Below, piece by piece: positions 1-11,249 of a stretch of DNA of 64,000 nucleotides (position 1 is its first letter; every line of letters starts with the position of its first letter). This DNA is from Palaemon carinicauda (Eukaryota > Arthropoda > Malacostraca > Decapoda > Palaemonidae): assembly GCF_036898095.1 (NCBI RefSeq), contig NC_090751.1:46233534-46297533 (forward strand). Reading direction: 5' to 3'. The notes beneath the pieces are model-generated. The model saw nothing but the letters and a program-made list of their open reading frames with translations. It had not been told where the DNA came from and ran no database searches. Made by a program: the position numbers and the translations under genes.

Positions 1-484
1 GTATCTTCCCTTACTGTTGTTGACTTGAAGCACCTGCACCTCAAGTGTCCATCCAATGAAACCTTTCATTCCATCTTCCTTGGGATGCTAGAGGATGAGA
101 AATTCTGGCAGTATAAATGACAACTTGGTTTACTATTTTGAGACCTGTCAGGGAGATTGAAAGAATAAAATTCAACTTGTTTAACTTGGAAGGACTAAGA
201 TAGAGGTTATATTACTTATGGTAACCCTTCCAAGGAAATATCAGGGTAAAAGCACACCTGTTGGGCCCAGAAAGTCATAGGGAGCAATGGTACATGAAGA
301 AACACATTAGGTATGTTTAATAATGGACTGTAAAAGGAGAAACTGATTTAGAAGTGTTGCTGGTACTAGCCTCATTTGTAGAATTGGAGACTAGATAGTG
401 ATGAATGGTTGTGCTTAAAGCAAATTGGGATATGAATATGAATTTAATGAATGTACCTATATTAACCATTTTATCTTATTTCAG

Positions 485-523
485 GGTGCTGGCATGTATG
501 AATTGAAGGAAACACAATACTGA
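485..523 (+). other. Exon-like tail (GAGMYELKETQY-stop), unit 1
   Basis: A good acceptor (ttatcttatttcag) precedes an open dodecapeptide and TGA. The same block recurs in all seven units. Whether it is transcribed is not known. Confidence 0.3.
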
Positions 524-1325
524 TGTCGTCACAAAGCCAAGTTTTTAAAGGATAACTGTCAGTTACTTTGCAGCTGCTGAGGTGACTAAATTTGACATAC
601 TGAGATTTTGAAAAATTGGACAGAAGTGATTGGAAAACATTGCTGCTGGATAAAGGTGATGCATATTTTGATTTTTTTCATATACCTAAAATTATATGGA
701 AGTTGATTTCGTTGCTCATTGAATTATATTCAAACAAAAGTTAGATAATTATATATAGGTAACCAAACTTATGAGTAAGCTTTTAAAGGGTTGATTTTCC
801 AGGGATTTGAAGTTTATCATTATTTCCAGGTCCTATATAATGTTGAAAATAGAATCTTAATGTTTTTATCCAGGAAATGTCTAAAATTTAATTATAAACA
901 ATGTTATAAATATTTATTGACTTTCCTGGTAGCATATTTTCAAGTTAATTTGCATTAGTTAGCGCATATAATCAAAAGAACAGATGAAAGATTTGTAGCT
1001 ACATTGATCATCTTGACTCGCAAGTCACAACCCTTGTTTTTAAAACAGCATATTAAAAGAGATACATTTTTCAATTATTAAACTTATGAAACCTTGGATG
1101 GAAGATTATCATTTTTCCACCAACCCTATCCACTCACTCCGGTTTCAGTGACAATAATTACAAGCTGCAACTCCCTATTTCCTGTCCAATCTCTGTACTT
1201 TTAGTTCATTGTGTATCTGTGGGCCTTTACTCAAGTTGTATCAATTTAATGACATTTCCTTAAGTGCAAAGTTCATGAACTATAGATAAAAACCTTTGGC
1301 TTACATTTTTGTATATACAAAAAAA

Positions 1326-2932
1326 GGGTGGGGGGCTCACGTGCTGCACCACACGACCTCAGGCCTCTGGTCATAGTCAGAAAAGTACCTCCACATAAAT
1401 CTCCTAAAGATGAAGGCCGTCTTTCTGGCCCTTCAACAGTTTCAACAGTACCTGGCAAGTCACTCTGGTGGTGATGAGCGACAACACCACAGTAGTTGCC
1501 TACATCAACAAGCAAGGAGGTACTCTTTTGCAGCAACTATCCCATCTAGCAGTAGAGATACTGAGATGGGCCGAAATCCACTCGATACCACTATCGGCAC
1601 GCTTCATTCCGGGCAAAAGGAATGTGCTCGGCGACAACCTGAGCAGAGCATCTCAGATAGTGAGTACCGTGTAGTCTGTGGATCATCTAGTAGCCAACAA
1701 AGTCCTGACGTTGTGGGGTTCTCCGACTGTGGACCTCTTCGCAACGGCCGTGAACTTGAGGCTCCCGCTGTACTGTTCCGCAGTCCAAGACACCAAGGCT
1801 CTCTGGCAAGATGCTTTCCAACAACGGTGGGACAACATCGACGCTTACGCCTTTCCCCCGTTCTGTCCGATGAGGAGGGTACTCAAGACCAGAACATCGG
1901 TCAATATTTCAATGACCCTCATAGCTCCGCTATGGCATCACGCGTAATGGTTCCCGGACCTTCTGCAACTCCTAACGGAGCCACCTAGAGAACTCCCTCC
2001 ACGACACAATCTACTCAAACAACCACATGCCAACATCTTCCACAAAGCCGTAGGTTCACTACGGCTTCACGCCTGGAGTCTATCCAGCATCTCCTCTCTG
2101 AGAGGATTTACGTGAAGAAATGTGCCTTTCAGTCTCGGCAGTGAAAGGCTATCGCTCAGCCTTAAGTCTAGCCTTCAGGCTGAAAGGAATGCGCATTTCC
2201 TCATCGCTAGAGCTTTCTCTACTCATACGTAGTTATGAACTTGCCCTCTGTCGGAAGTGAGACCTCCCCCATGGAACGTGGTTCGAGTTCTCAGGTCTCT
2301 TGAGAGACCTCCCTATGAACCATTACGCCAGGCATCAGATCGCCACCTAACCTGGAAGACTGTATTCCTGCTAGGTTTGGCCTCGGCCAAGCGAGTTTGC
2401 GAACTTCATGGTCTCTCGTATGACATCGCCCATTCAAGGTGATGGGGGGAGGTAACGTTTAGGTTTGTCCCTGAGTTTATTGCTAAGACTCAGAATCCAG
2501 GAGTAGCGGATCTTCGATTCGACTCCTTCCGGATTTCTAGTCTCCGTTCTGTAACAGATGACCCAGACCATCTCTTACTATGCTCAGTAAGGAGCTTGAG
2601 GCTTTATCTGAAAAGAACTGCTGCAGCCCCTCCTCGTGTGCCAGCACTATTCGTCAGCACAGGAAGGACTAAGAGGAGGGTCACCAAGAACACCATCTCT
2701 ACATGGATTCGTAGGGTCATTGACCTGGCCCTGAATCCAGACCCTGCTCTTGTCACGTCGCCCCAGAGCACATGATGTCAGGGTCATAGCTACGTCCCTG
2801 GCCTTCAAAAGAAATTTTTCAGTGACGCAAGTTCTACAAGCTGGGGTGTGGAAACGTCAAACACATTCACATCCCACTAGACTCGATACGTTCACTTTTG
2901 GTCATGTGGTGGCTGCACAACAGCTGGGTTAA
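1326..2932 (+). pseudogene. DIRS-A RNase H-YR, unit 1, broken
   Basis: The frames give the RNase H core (SDNTTVVAYINKQGG), the RNase H-to-YR linker (DLFAT, YAFPP, APLW motifs) and parts of YR. Lesions seen: a stop in the linker near 1672, loss of about 130 bases in the YR N-terminal region near 2103-2112, a TGA at about 2440, a frameshift near 2750, and a deletion near 2879 that removes the block containing the catalytic tyrosine. The start is missing: the frame begins after the first RNase H aspartate, fused to H1 sequence. It is surely non-functional. Confidence 0.85.
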
Positions 2933-3417
2933 AACCTCGAGCTCCTTATTGGACAAGTAGCAAATGGTTGAGGGCATTGTTACCCGGTTTTAGTCTGCAT
3001 GAATGAAAAGGTTTGACTGGCCCTTATTCTTTTCTTCATCATTCCCTCTCTTGGGGAAAGCAGCATCCTGGGTTCTCTGCATAGCTGACCTCAAACCACT
3101 GCAGGTAAACCATGCTCCCTTGTGTTCCTAGTATTAATATTAATACTGTTACGTCCCCATACCCTGACGAGGTGGTATTGGGAAAGTCCTAGTCTACAAG
3201 TTTCCATCTAAAGAACTTCAGAACAACTTTCTAGGACGAGTCGCACTTCTCCATACCTTCACACAGCTTGCGTAGGCCGCAGTCCTTGCGTAGCAAGGTT
3301 CTAGCGAGGTGCAGGGACTCCTTATTTCTTGGGTGCTTACACACACAAATAACGAGCCCCCGGGCAAAGCGAAAAGCCAGACTGGCTGGGACATCCACCC
3401 TTACTAATGGGTGAGTC

Positions 3418-3764
3418 ACCCCTATTAAATAGCGTGGTTTGTATTCCAGTTACGGAACAAATGGCAAATTCGTAGATAATTTGTATTTTTCCTAACTATT
3501 CAAACCTTAGCTATTTAACCAAACTTGGCCGCCAGCCCTGTCTCCCTTGAAGTCCTACCTCCAAGCAAAGTGAGCTCAAGCACAGGTGTGTGAGAGGGGG
3601 GGTAGCAAGCTACCCTCCCTTACCCCCGCTAACTAGCGGTGTGGGTAGTAAACCCTCGTTAAAAATTAATGGCTCGTCATTTCAGCTACGCCGAAAGTAA
3701 TACCCCTATTAAATAGCTAAGGTTTGTATAGTTAGGTAAAATATAAATTATCTATGAATTTGTC
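3418..3764 (+). repeat. DIRS-A ICR and right ITR, unit 1
   Basis: From about 3418 (cacccctattaaatagcg) the sequence contains, in order, the complement of the missing left end and the complement of the right end. The copy of the right end then follows near 3690-3764 (taatacccctattaaatagc to tgtcat). The inverted pair around ttcgtagataatttgtattt can be read directly. This is the DIRS layout in which an internal complementary region templates both termini. Confidence 0.75.
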
Positions 3765-3790
3765 ATATTTTATACTCAATGTCTCAAATT

Positions 3791-3968
3791 ATTTTTCTGG
3801 GCTCCTCCTGTGCCACCGAGTGAAATGCTCCTTTAGCACCATTTCTTAAGTATATACAGTAACTGCTATATATTACCAGAGAAAAAATTGCATAGGAATG
3901 CCAGGTTGAACCCAGCTCGCTCACCTATATAAGGTGTCGGTATAATATACTGGGGCGTGATATTTCAA
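3791..3968 (+). repeat. Extra segment in H1 of unit 2
   Basis: Units 4, 5 and 6 pass from the start of H1 directly to ttatttcaatctcc. Unit 2 has about 175 bases in between, beginning ttctgggctcctcctgtg and ending gggcgtgatatttcaatc. The duplicated attatttt/atatttcaatc context suggests a short insertion, possibly a solo piece of a dispersed repeat. It has no open frame. Confidence 0.4.
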
Positions 3969-5068
3969 TCTCCATACAAAAACATTCTCACCTGTCTGTC
4001 CAACCTCTCTTCTCTTTTTAGTGTCTGTATTGAGAGGGAATTGCACTTGCTGTGATTGGAGTTTTCAAAACTAATTGTGGGTGCTTTGGTAGTTTTGCTA
4101 ACTACTCGATAATGTTTGGTTTTTAGAGATACTGGTAGATATTCTTAAAATTGATACGGAGGACATTCACTCGCACTCAAGAAATTAGCCCCTGGATTTC
4201 AGTGGTGGGCTGGTTTCTAAAGAAAGGCATGTCGGCAGTTTGGTATGATTAGAGGAGTGATGATTATTATATTACTATATACAAAGTCCCTCTTATTATT
4301 GAGGTAAAGTACCATCACTTCGGGGTAGGGTAGTGTGTGGATGTTCAGGAGTTAGCTCACTGGTGTCATTGGTGGAAAAATCCCATAAAAGCTAATTGGG
4401 TCTTTAATAAGGTCAGTCAAAAAATTTTCTATGTTAACTAATTTTGATTTTTGTTAATTCTTATAATCATTCTCCCTCTTAAAGTAAGATTTGAAAGATA
4501 GTTTCCCCTACCCCTAGATGGCCTGGGAAGTCAGACTCTTTGAACAACCTCTACTTCTGTCAGTAAGGAAAATTTTTACGTTTCTTTAGCTGTATCTTCC
4601 CTTACTGTTGTTGACTTGAACCACCTGCTCAAGTGTCCATCAAAAGAAACCTTTCATTCCATCTTCCTTGGGATGTTAGGGGGTATGATAAATTCTGCCG
4701 GTATAAATGACAACTTTGTTTACTATTTTGAGACCTGTCAGGGAGATTGAAAGAATAAAATTTAACTTGTTTAACTCGAAAGAACAAAGATAGAGGTTAT
4801 ATTACTAATAGTAACCCTTCCAAGGGAATATCAGGTTAACAGCACACCTGTAGGGCCCAGAAAGTCATAGGGAGCAATGGTACATGAAGAAACACATTAG
4901 GTATGTTTAATAATGGACTGTAAAAGGAGAAAATGATGTAGAAGTGTTGTTGGTACTAGCCTCATTTGTAGAATTGGAGGCTAGATAGTGTTGAATGGTT
5001 GTGCCTGAAGAAAATTGTGATATGAATTTAATGAAATTACCTATATTAACCATTTTTTCTTATTTCAG

Positions 5069-5107
5069 GGTGCTGGCATGTATGAATTGAAGGAAACACA
5101 ATACTGA
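5069..5107 (+). other. Exon-like tail, unit 2
   Basis: Acceptor and peptide GAGMYELKETQY-stop are intact. Its upstream partner exon (from 4518) has lost one base and is frameshifted. Confidence 0.3.
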
Positions 5108-5883
5108 TGTCATCACAAAGCCAAATATTTAAAGTTCAAGTGTCAGTTACGATGCAACTGCTGAGGTGACTAAATTTAACATGCTTAGATTTTGAAAAAT
5201 TGGACAGAAGTGATTGGAAAATATTGCTGCTGGATAAAGGTGATGCATATTTTGATTTTTTTCATATACCAAAAATTATATGGAAGTTGATTTTGTTGCT
5301 CATTGAATTATATTCAAACAAAAGATAGATAATTATATTTAGGTAACCAAACTTATGAGTAAGCTTTTGAAGGGTTGATTTTCCAGGGAGTTGAAGTTTA
5401 TCATTATTTCCAGGTCCTATATAATGTTGAAAATAGAATCTCAATGTTTTTATCCAGGAAATGTCTAAAATTTATTTATAATCAGTGTGATAAATATTTA
5501 TTGACTTTCCTGGCAGCATATTTTCAAGTTAATTTGCATTATTTAGTGCATATAATAAAAAAAACAAATGAAAGATTTGTAGCTACATTGATCATTTGGA
5601 CTCGCAAGTCACAACCCTTGTTTTTAAAACAGCATATTAAAAAAGATACATTTTTCAATGATTAAACTTCTGAAGCCTTGGATGGAAGATTATAATTTTT
5701 CCACCAACCCTATCCACTCACTCTGGTTTCAGTGACAATAATTACAAGCTGCAACTCCCAATTTCCTGTGCAATCTCTGTACTTTTAGTTCATTGTGTAT
5801 CTGTGGGCCTTTACTCAAGTTGTATCAATTTAATGACATTTCCTTAAGTGCAAAGTTCATGCATTTTTGTATATACAAAAAAA

Positions 5884-6099
5884 GGGTGGGTGGCTCACGT
5901 GCTGCATCACACGACCTCAGGCCTCTGGTCAGAGTCAGAAAAGTACCTCCACATAAATCTCCTAAAGATGAAGGCCGTCTTTCTGGCCCTTCAACAGTTC
6001 CAACAGTACCTGGCAAGTCACTCTGTGGTGGTGATGAGCAACACACCACAGTAGTGGCCTACATCAACAAGCAAGGAGGTACTCTTTTGCAGCAACTAT
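5884..6099 (+). pseudogene. DIRS-A RNase H fragment, unit 2
   Basis: About 216 bases encoding GWGAHVL through INKQGG of the RNase H domain. It starts after GGGTGG at the H1 junction and ends abruptly at gcaactat, where H2 begins. A small deletion near 6041 (gagcaacacaccac) breaks the frame. The catalytic glutamate position reads lysine (NLLKMKA). Confidence 0.8.
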
Positions 6100-6487
6100 A
6101 GATTTGATAATAGGATTTGTTACTTTTCTCTAGGTTCAGATTGAAGATTGCTTGGTTACATTCTGCTAAGTTATGGTCACCATTTAAAAAATGTAACTGT
6201 CAAAGGTTTAGAGTGCAATTCTTTAGTTCTCTAATCATTTTAGCACTGAAAAACACTAATACAGTTTGTAATATATTAATAAATGGCTTTTGGCAAAGGA
6301 AAAACCTACATTTGCTGAGTTGTAGTGTGGTCCCCAAGAAGATTGGTGATAGGATTGCCTGTTCAAGCCTTTACCAGAAGAGTCCTTGGGGACTACACAG
6401 TACATTTGCCCCCAAAAATACACCAGGTTTATTGCATAATTCTTCAAGTTTTAATCAATCTGCATATTTTGACTAAGATTTAATCTT

Positions 6488-6700
6488 GTGGTTGCCTATT
6501 GGAAACTTCCTAGGCTGCAATCTGCCAGACGGAAGTTGGAGTCCCGCTCAAACTTGATAGCTTCTCTACATCTGCAACCTCACCATTCTTGTGAGCTAAG
6601 ATAGAGTGGAGCCTCTAGGTCTACCTAATGACTTATCAGTATTGTCCTGCTAACGAGGACACTGTCACTGTTCCTTGGCTCTGCCATTCACGTGTGGCCT
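6488..6700 (+). mobile_element. tRNA-derived SINE in H2, unit 2
   Basis: The block starting at ggttgcctattgg matches the better-preserved copy at 60,417 through cagacggaagttgg, ctacatctgcaacc, gtgagctaag and the cctgctaacgaggac block. The first half resembles a tRNA A box and B box, here decayed (gttggagtcccgc). The end is approximate. Confidence 0.6.
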
Positions 6701-8133
6701 TTAAGCATCAATTTATACAGTTACCTCAAGGTTTGCCATGTAGGGTAATATTACTTGAAGGACTTTGCAGTGACCTTATAGCCCTCAATTGCACAGACTT
6801 TTTAGCTTTCTATTATACTTCTCTTCATGATTTGTTTCTTCCATCTTGCTGTCTAACCTCAAAATGTTTGCTTGATATTGCAAATTTGTAATTTTTTTCC
6901 TAGTGTGCATGTGCACAATGTCCTCCAAGACCTAGTGTTTGAACTTAAAAGGCAAAAATTCTTTAATCTAATCCTAGTTTGAATGATTTGGAGAAAATTG
7001 AGGCTTGTATTCCTTCAATTTTTTAATGTCTATTCCATTACATTGATTTTTACTCAATGGGTAAGATACCATTACAGCAGATTTGTCTGGAGACTCCTTC
7101 AGCTTGCTTGTTAGGATCTTGTTTGGATCTTGTTTCTTTGGTCACATTTAAAAGAAATTGTCTCCAGTCAGTTTAGGTGTTTCAGTGTTGTTATTTCTGC
7201 CATATCACTACTCAAGTCTTTCTACACTAGGAGATTTTTCTGAATGGCCAATGGCAGCACCCCTTTTTTTTCTCTTCTCTATATTGCCCCCATTCTCACT
7301 TCAGTTTTAACATCTAGCCTCTCAACTACTTCAACTTTACAATAGGGAAACTGCCAAGTGCACCCTTATAGTTGAGCCTCGATGCTGAACAGCTTTTCTG
7401 CGCATTTTTTCTGGGCCTAAGCATTCACACTGTCAAGACTTTGATGTGTATTGTGGGGTTCTTTGAAGATTTTCATTATACCCCTCTTACTCTTCCTTTG
7501 ATTTTTAAGCCTAAAAAAGGAAGGTACTCTTCCTATTTTTTTTTTTTTATTTTACTAAGTAATGGTTTCTGATGACCTCTGATCTTGATACCTGGCCTGT
7601 TGCTTGAAACTTGAGTAATCCATTATAAATATCCTATCTACTAAGGTAGTGTTTTAGGAGGCAGGTATATAAAGTATATATGCCATGATAGTATTACTAC
7701 TACTAAATACACATTCCTCTCCAGGTGCTGGAGGAAGTGCGAGTTGTTAAGCCACAATATTGTCAACTTGCAACTTTTATGCCCATCAATAGGGCATGGG
7801 CACCATCTCAGACAATATATTTCACATTCAAATCACTTCAGATAAAAAGTGTAGATGGGGCATCAAATCAGGTTACTTCCTACCATATATTATTAAGTTG
7901 ATCTTGTCTCCATTTGTTATTTGAAATCTTGTTCACCCATCGATTTAATTAGTCTGGCTTTATGTTCTTTCCCCAATATAACTGGAATAGTATAAAAGAT
8001 ACAAAAATTGGAGAAAATTTTCAACCTAATAGTTCAAATACTGTAGGCTTAAGGGTTTTTGTAATGAAATAATGCATTTTTGTTTGAGTAAAAATGTATT
8101 GCCACTTTTAGTACAAATTTTTTAGTAAACAGG

Positions 8134-9245
8134 CACAATCTACTCAAACAACCACATGCCAACATCTTCCACAAAGCCGGAGGTTCACTACCACTTCACG
8201 CCTGGAGACTATCCAGCATCTCCTCTCTGAGAGAGGATTTTTGCAACTAGTTGCTGTCAGGATGTCTGGACACCTGCGAAAGTCTTTTGCAGCAGTCTAC
8301 CAGGCAAAGTGGAAAGTTTTCTGTGGTTGGTGTCGTGGAAGGGGGTATCTCTCCACTCGATGCCACTATTCCAATAATAGCGGAGTTCCTCGTGTATTTA
8401 CGTGAAGAAATGCGCCTTTCAGTCTCGGCAGTGAAAGGCTATTGCTCAGCCTTAAAGTCTAGCCTTCAGGCTGAAAGGAGTGGACATTTTTTCATCGCTA
8501 GAACTTTCTCTACTCATATGTAGTTATGAACTTACAGCCCTCAGACAGAAGTGTGACCTCCCCATGGAACAGGGTACGAGTTCTCAGGTCTCTTAAGAGA
8601 CCTCCCTATGAACCATTACGCCATGCATCAGATCGCCACCTAACCTGGAAGACGGTATTCCTGCTAGCTTTGGTCTCGGCCAAGCGAGTCAGCAAACTTC
8701 ATGGTCTCTCGTATGACATCGCCCATTCAAGGGGATGGGGGGACGTAACGTTCAGCTTCGTCCCTGAGTTTATTGCCAAGACTCAGAATCCTGGAGTGGC
8801 GGATCATCAATTCGACTCCTTCCCAATTTCTAGTCTCCGTACTGTAACAGATGACCCAGACCATCTCTTACTATGCCCAGTAAGGAGCTTGAGGCTGTAC
8901 CTCAAAAGAATAGCTGCAGCCCGTCCTCATGTGCCAGCACTATTCATCAGCACAGGAAGGACTAAGAGGAGGGTCACCAAGAACACCATCTCTGCATGGA
9001 TTCGTAGGGTCGTTGACCTGGCCTTGAATCCAGACCCTCCTCCGTCACGTCGCCCTAGAGCACATGTCAGGGGCATAGCTACGTCCCTGGCCTTCAAAAG
9101 AAATTTTTCAGTGACGCAGGTTCTTCAAGCTGGGGTTTGGAAACGTCAAAGAACATTCACATCCCACTACCTGCAAGACGTGACCCACAGGAGACTCGAT
9201 ACGTTCACTATCGGCCCTGTGGTGGCTGCACAACAGCTGGTTTAA
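8134..9245 (+). pseudogene. DIRS-A tyrosine recombinase, unit 2
   Basis: The piece starts at cacaatctactc in the RNase H-YR linker and reads HNLLKQPHANIF. The N-terminal SAM-like core-binding region is in another frame (about 8251-8523). The catalytic domain is open from 8526 to a TAA at 9243-9245 (239 codons). Visible catalytic features are the first arginine in SAKRVSK and the tyrosine in SHYLQDV. The HxxR box has lost one residue (AHVRG). The two halves are out of frame at a short C-run near 8560. In a complete element this protein would integrate the circular DNA intermediate. Confidence 0.85.
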
Positions 9246-9694
9246 AACCTCAAGCTCCTTAGTGGATAGTAGAAGGAGGTTGAGGGCATTGTTACCCCGT
9301 TTTAGTCTGCATGAATGAAAAGGTTTGACTGGCCCTTCTTTTCCTCATCATCCCCTCTCTTGGGGAAAGCAGCATCCTGGGTTCTCTGCATAGCCGACCT
9401 CAAACCACTTCAGGTAATACTGTTACATCCCCATACCCTGACGAGGTGGTATTGGGAAAGGCCTAGTAGTCTACAAGTTTCCATCTAAAGAACTTCAGAA
9501 CAACTTCCTAGGACGAGTCACACTTTCATACCTTCACACATAGTTTGCTTAGGCCACAGTCCTTGCGTAGCAAGGTTCTAGCGAGGTGCAGGGACTCCTT
9601 ATTTCTTGGGTGCTTACACTCTCAAATAATGAGCCCCCGGGCAAAGCCATAAGCCAGACTGGCTGGGACGTCCACCCTTCCTAATGGGTGAGTC

Positions 9695-10050
9695 ACCCCT
9701 ATTAAATAGCGTGGTTTGTATTCCAGTTAAGGAAAAAATGGCAAATTCGTAGCTAATTTTTATTTTTCTTAACTATACAAACCTTAGCTATTTAACCAAA
9801 CTTGTCCGCCAGCCCTATCCCCCTTGAAGTCCTACCTCCAAGCAAAGTGAGCTCAAGCACAAGTGTGTGAAAGGGGGGGGGGGGGGTAGCAAGCTACCCT
9901 CCCCTACCTCCGCTAACTAGCGGTGTGGATAGTAAACCCTCGTTAAAAATTAATGGCTCATCATTTCAGCTACGCCGAAAGTAATACCCCTATTAAATAG
10001 CTAAGAATTGTATAGTTAGGAAAATTACAAATTATCTACAAATTTGTCAT
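9695..10050 (+). repeat. DIRS-A ICR and right ITR, unit 2
   Basis: Same layout as unit 1. A long G-run (about 14 Gs near 9877-9891) lies between ICR and ITR and differs in length in every unit. The right end (aatttgtcat) abuts the truncated H1 of unit 3. Confidence 0.75.
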
Positions 10051-10407
10051 TTTGGTTTATTATTTTGAGACCTGTTAGGGAGATTGAAAGAATAAAATTT
10101 AACATGTTTAACTCGGGAGACCTAAGAGGTTATATTACTTATGGTAACCCTTCCAAGGGAATATCAGGTTAACAGCACACATGTAGGGCCCAGAAAGTCA
10201 TAGGGAGCAATGGTACATGAAGAAACACGCAAGGTATGTTTAATATTGGACTATAAAAGGAGAAACTCTAATGGAAGAGTTGCTGATACTAGCCTGATTT
10301 GTAGAATTGGAGGCTAAGCGTTTTGAATGGTTGCCATTAAAGCAAATTGTGATAAAAACATATGAATTAATGAATGTACCTATATTAACCATTTTATCTT
10401 ATTTCAG

Positions 10408-10446
10408 GGTGCTGGTATGTATGAATTGAAGGAAATTCAATACTGA
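10408..10446 (+). other. Exon-like tail, unit 3
   Basis: Acceptor intact, with peptide GAGMYELKEIQY-stop (one replacement). The partner exon is removed by the H1 truncation. Confidence 0.3.
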
Positions 10447-11249
10447 TGTCGTCACAAAGCCAAATTTTTAAAGGATAACTGTCAGTTACTATGCAGCTGC
10501 TGAGGTGACTAAATTTAACATGCTTAGATTTTGAAAAATTGGACAGAAGTGATTGGAAAATATTGCTGCTGGATAAAGGTGATGCATATTTTGATTTTTT
10601 TCATATACCTAAAATTATATGGAAGTTGATTTTGTTGCTCATTGAATTATATTTAAACAAAAGTTAGATAATTATATATAGGTAACCAAACGTATGAGTA
10701 AGCTTTTGAAGAGTTGATTTTCCAGGGAGTTGAAGTTTATCATTATTGCCAAGTCCTATATAATGTTGAAAATAGAATCTTAATGTTTTTATCCAGGAAA
10801 TGTCTTAAAATTTAATTATAATCAGTGTGATAAATATTTATTGACTTTCCTGGTAGCATATTTTCAAGTTAATTTGCATTAGTTAGCGCATATAATCAAA
10901 AGAACAGATGAAAGATTTGTAGCTACACTGATCATCTTGACTCGCAAGTCACAACCCTTGTTTTTAAAACAGCATATTAAAAAAGATACATTTTTCAATG
11001 ATAAAACTTCTGAAGCCTTGGATGGAAGATTATAATTTTTCCACCAACCCTATCCACTCACTCTGGTTTCAGTGACAATAATTACAAGCTGCAATTCCCT
11101 ATTTCCTGTCCAATCTCTCTACTTTTAGTTCATTGTGTATCTGTGGGGCTTTACTCAAGTTGTATCAATTTAATGACATTTCCTTAAGTGCAAAGTTCAT
11201 GAACTATAGATAAAAACCATTGGCTTACATTTTGGTATATACAAAAAAA

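Larger units (their letters stand above)
1..3764 (+). repeat. Array unit 1 (left part missing)
   Basis: This unit holds the right part of H1 (1-1325), an RNase H-to-YR DIRS-A segment without H2 (1326-2932), then the DIRS-A 3' noncoding region and right terminus. It is entered part-way through H1. It belongs to the same type as unit 3. Confidence 0.85.
3765..10050 (+). repeat. Array unit 2
   Basis: The order is H1 (3765-5883), RNase H fragment (5884-6099), H2 with SINE (6100-8133), then YR and 3' end of DIRS-A (8134-10,050). It is the longest unit because H1 carries about 175 extra bases near 3791-3968 that the other copies lack. The H2-to-YR junction is the same as in units 4, 5 and 6. Confidence 0.85.

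Noticed and set aside
4260..4435. Plus-strand frame in H1 (KYHHFG...NPIKANWVF) that looked coding
   Set aside because: It contains a fixed TAG in the copies, further stops in unit 4 and no matching phase to the neighbouring exon-like blocks.
6700..6860. LPQG and a downstream hydrophobic stretch in the H2 frame looked like a retroviral or LTR-type reverse transcriptase
   Set aside because: Only a four-residue motif matches. No catalytic aspartates are present, and the frame partly overlaps the SINE tail.
6100..8133. H2 as an intron of the DIRS-A RNase H-YR gene
   Set aside because: The left junctions (actat/agat) are not donors, linker coding sequence is missing rather than interrupted, and H2 occurs without RNase H in units 5 and 7.
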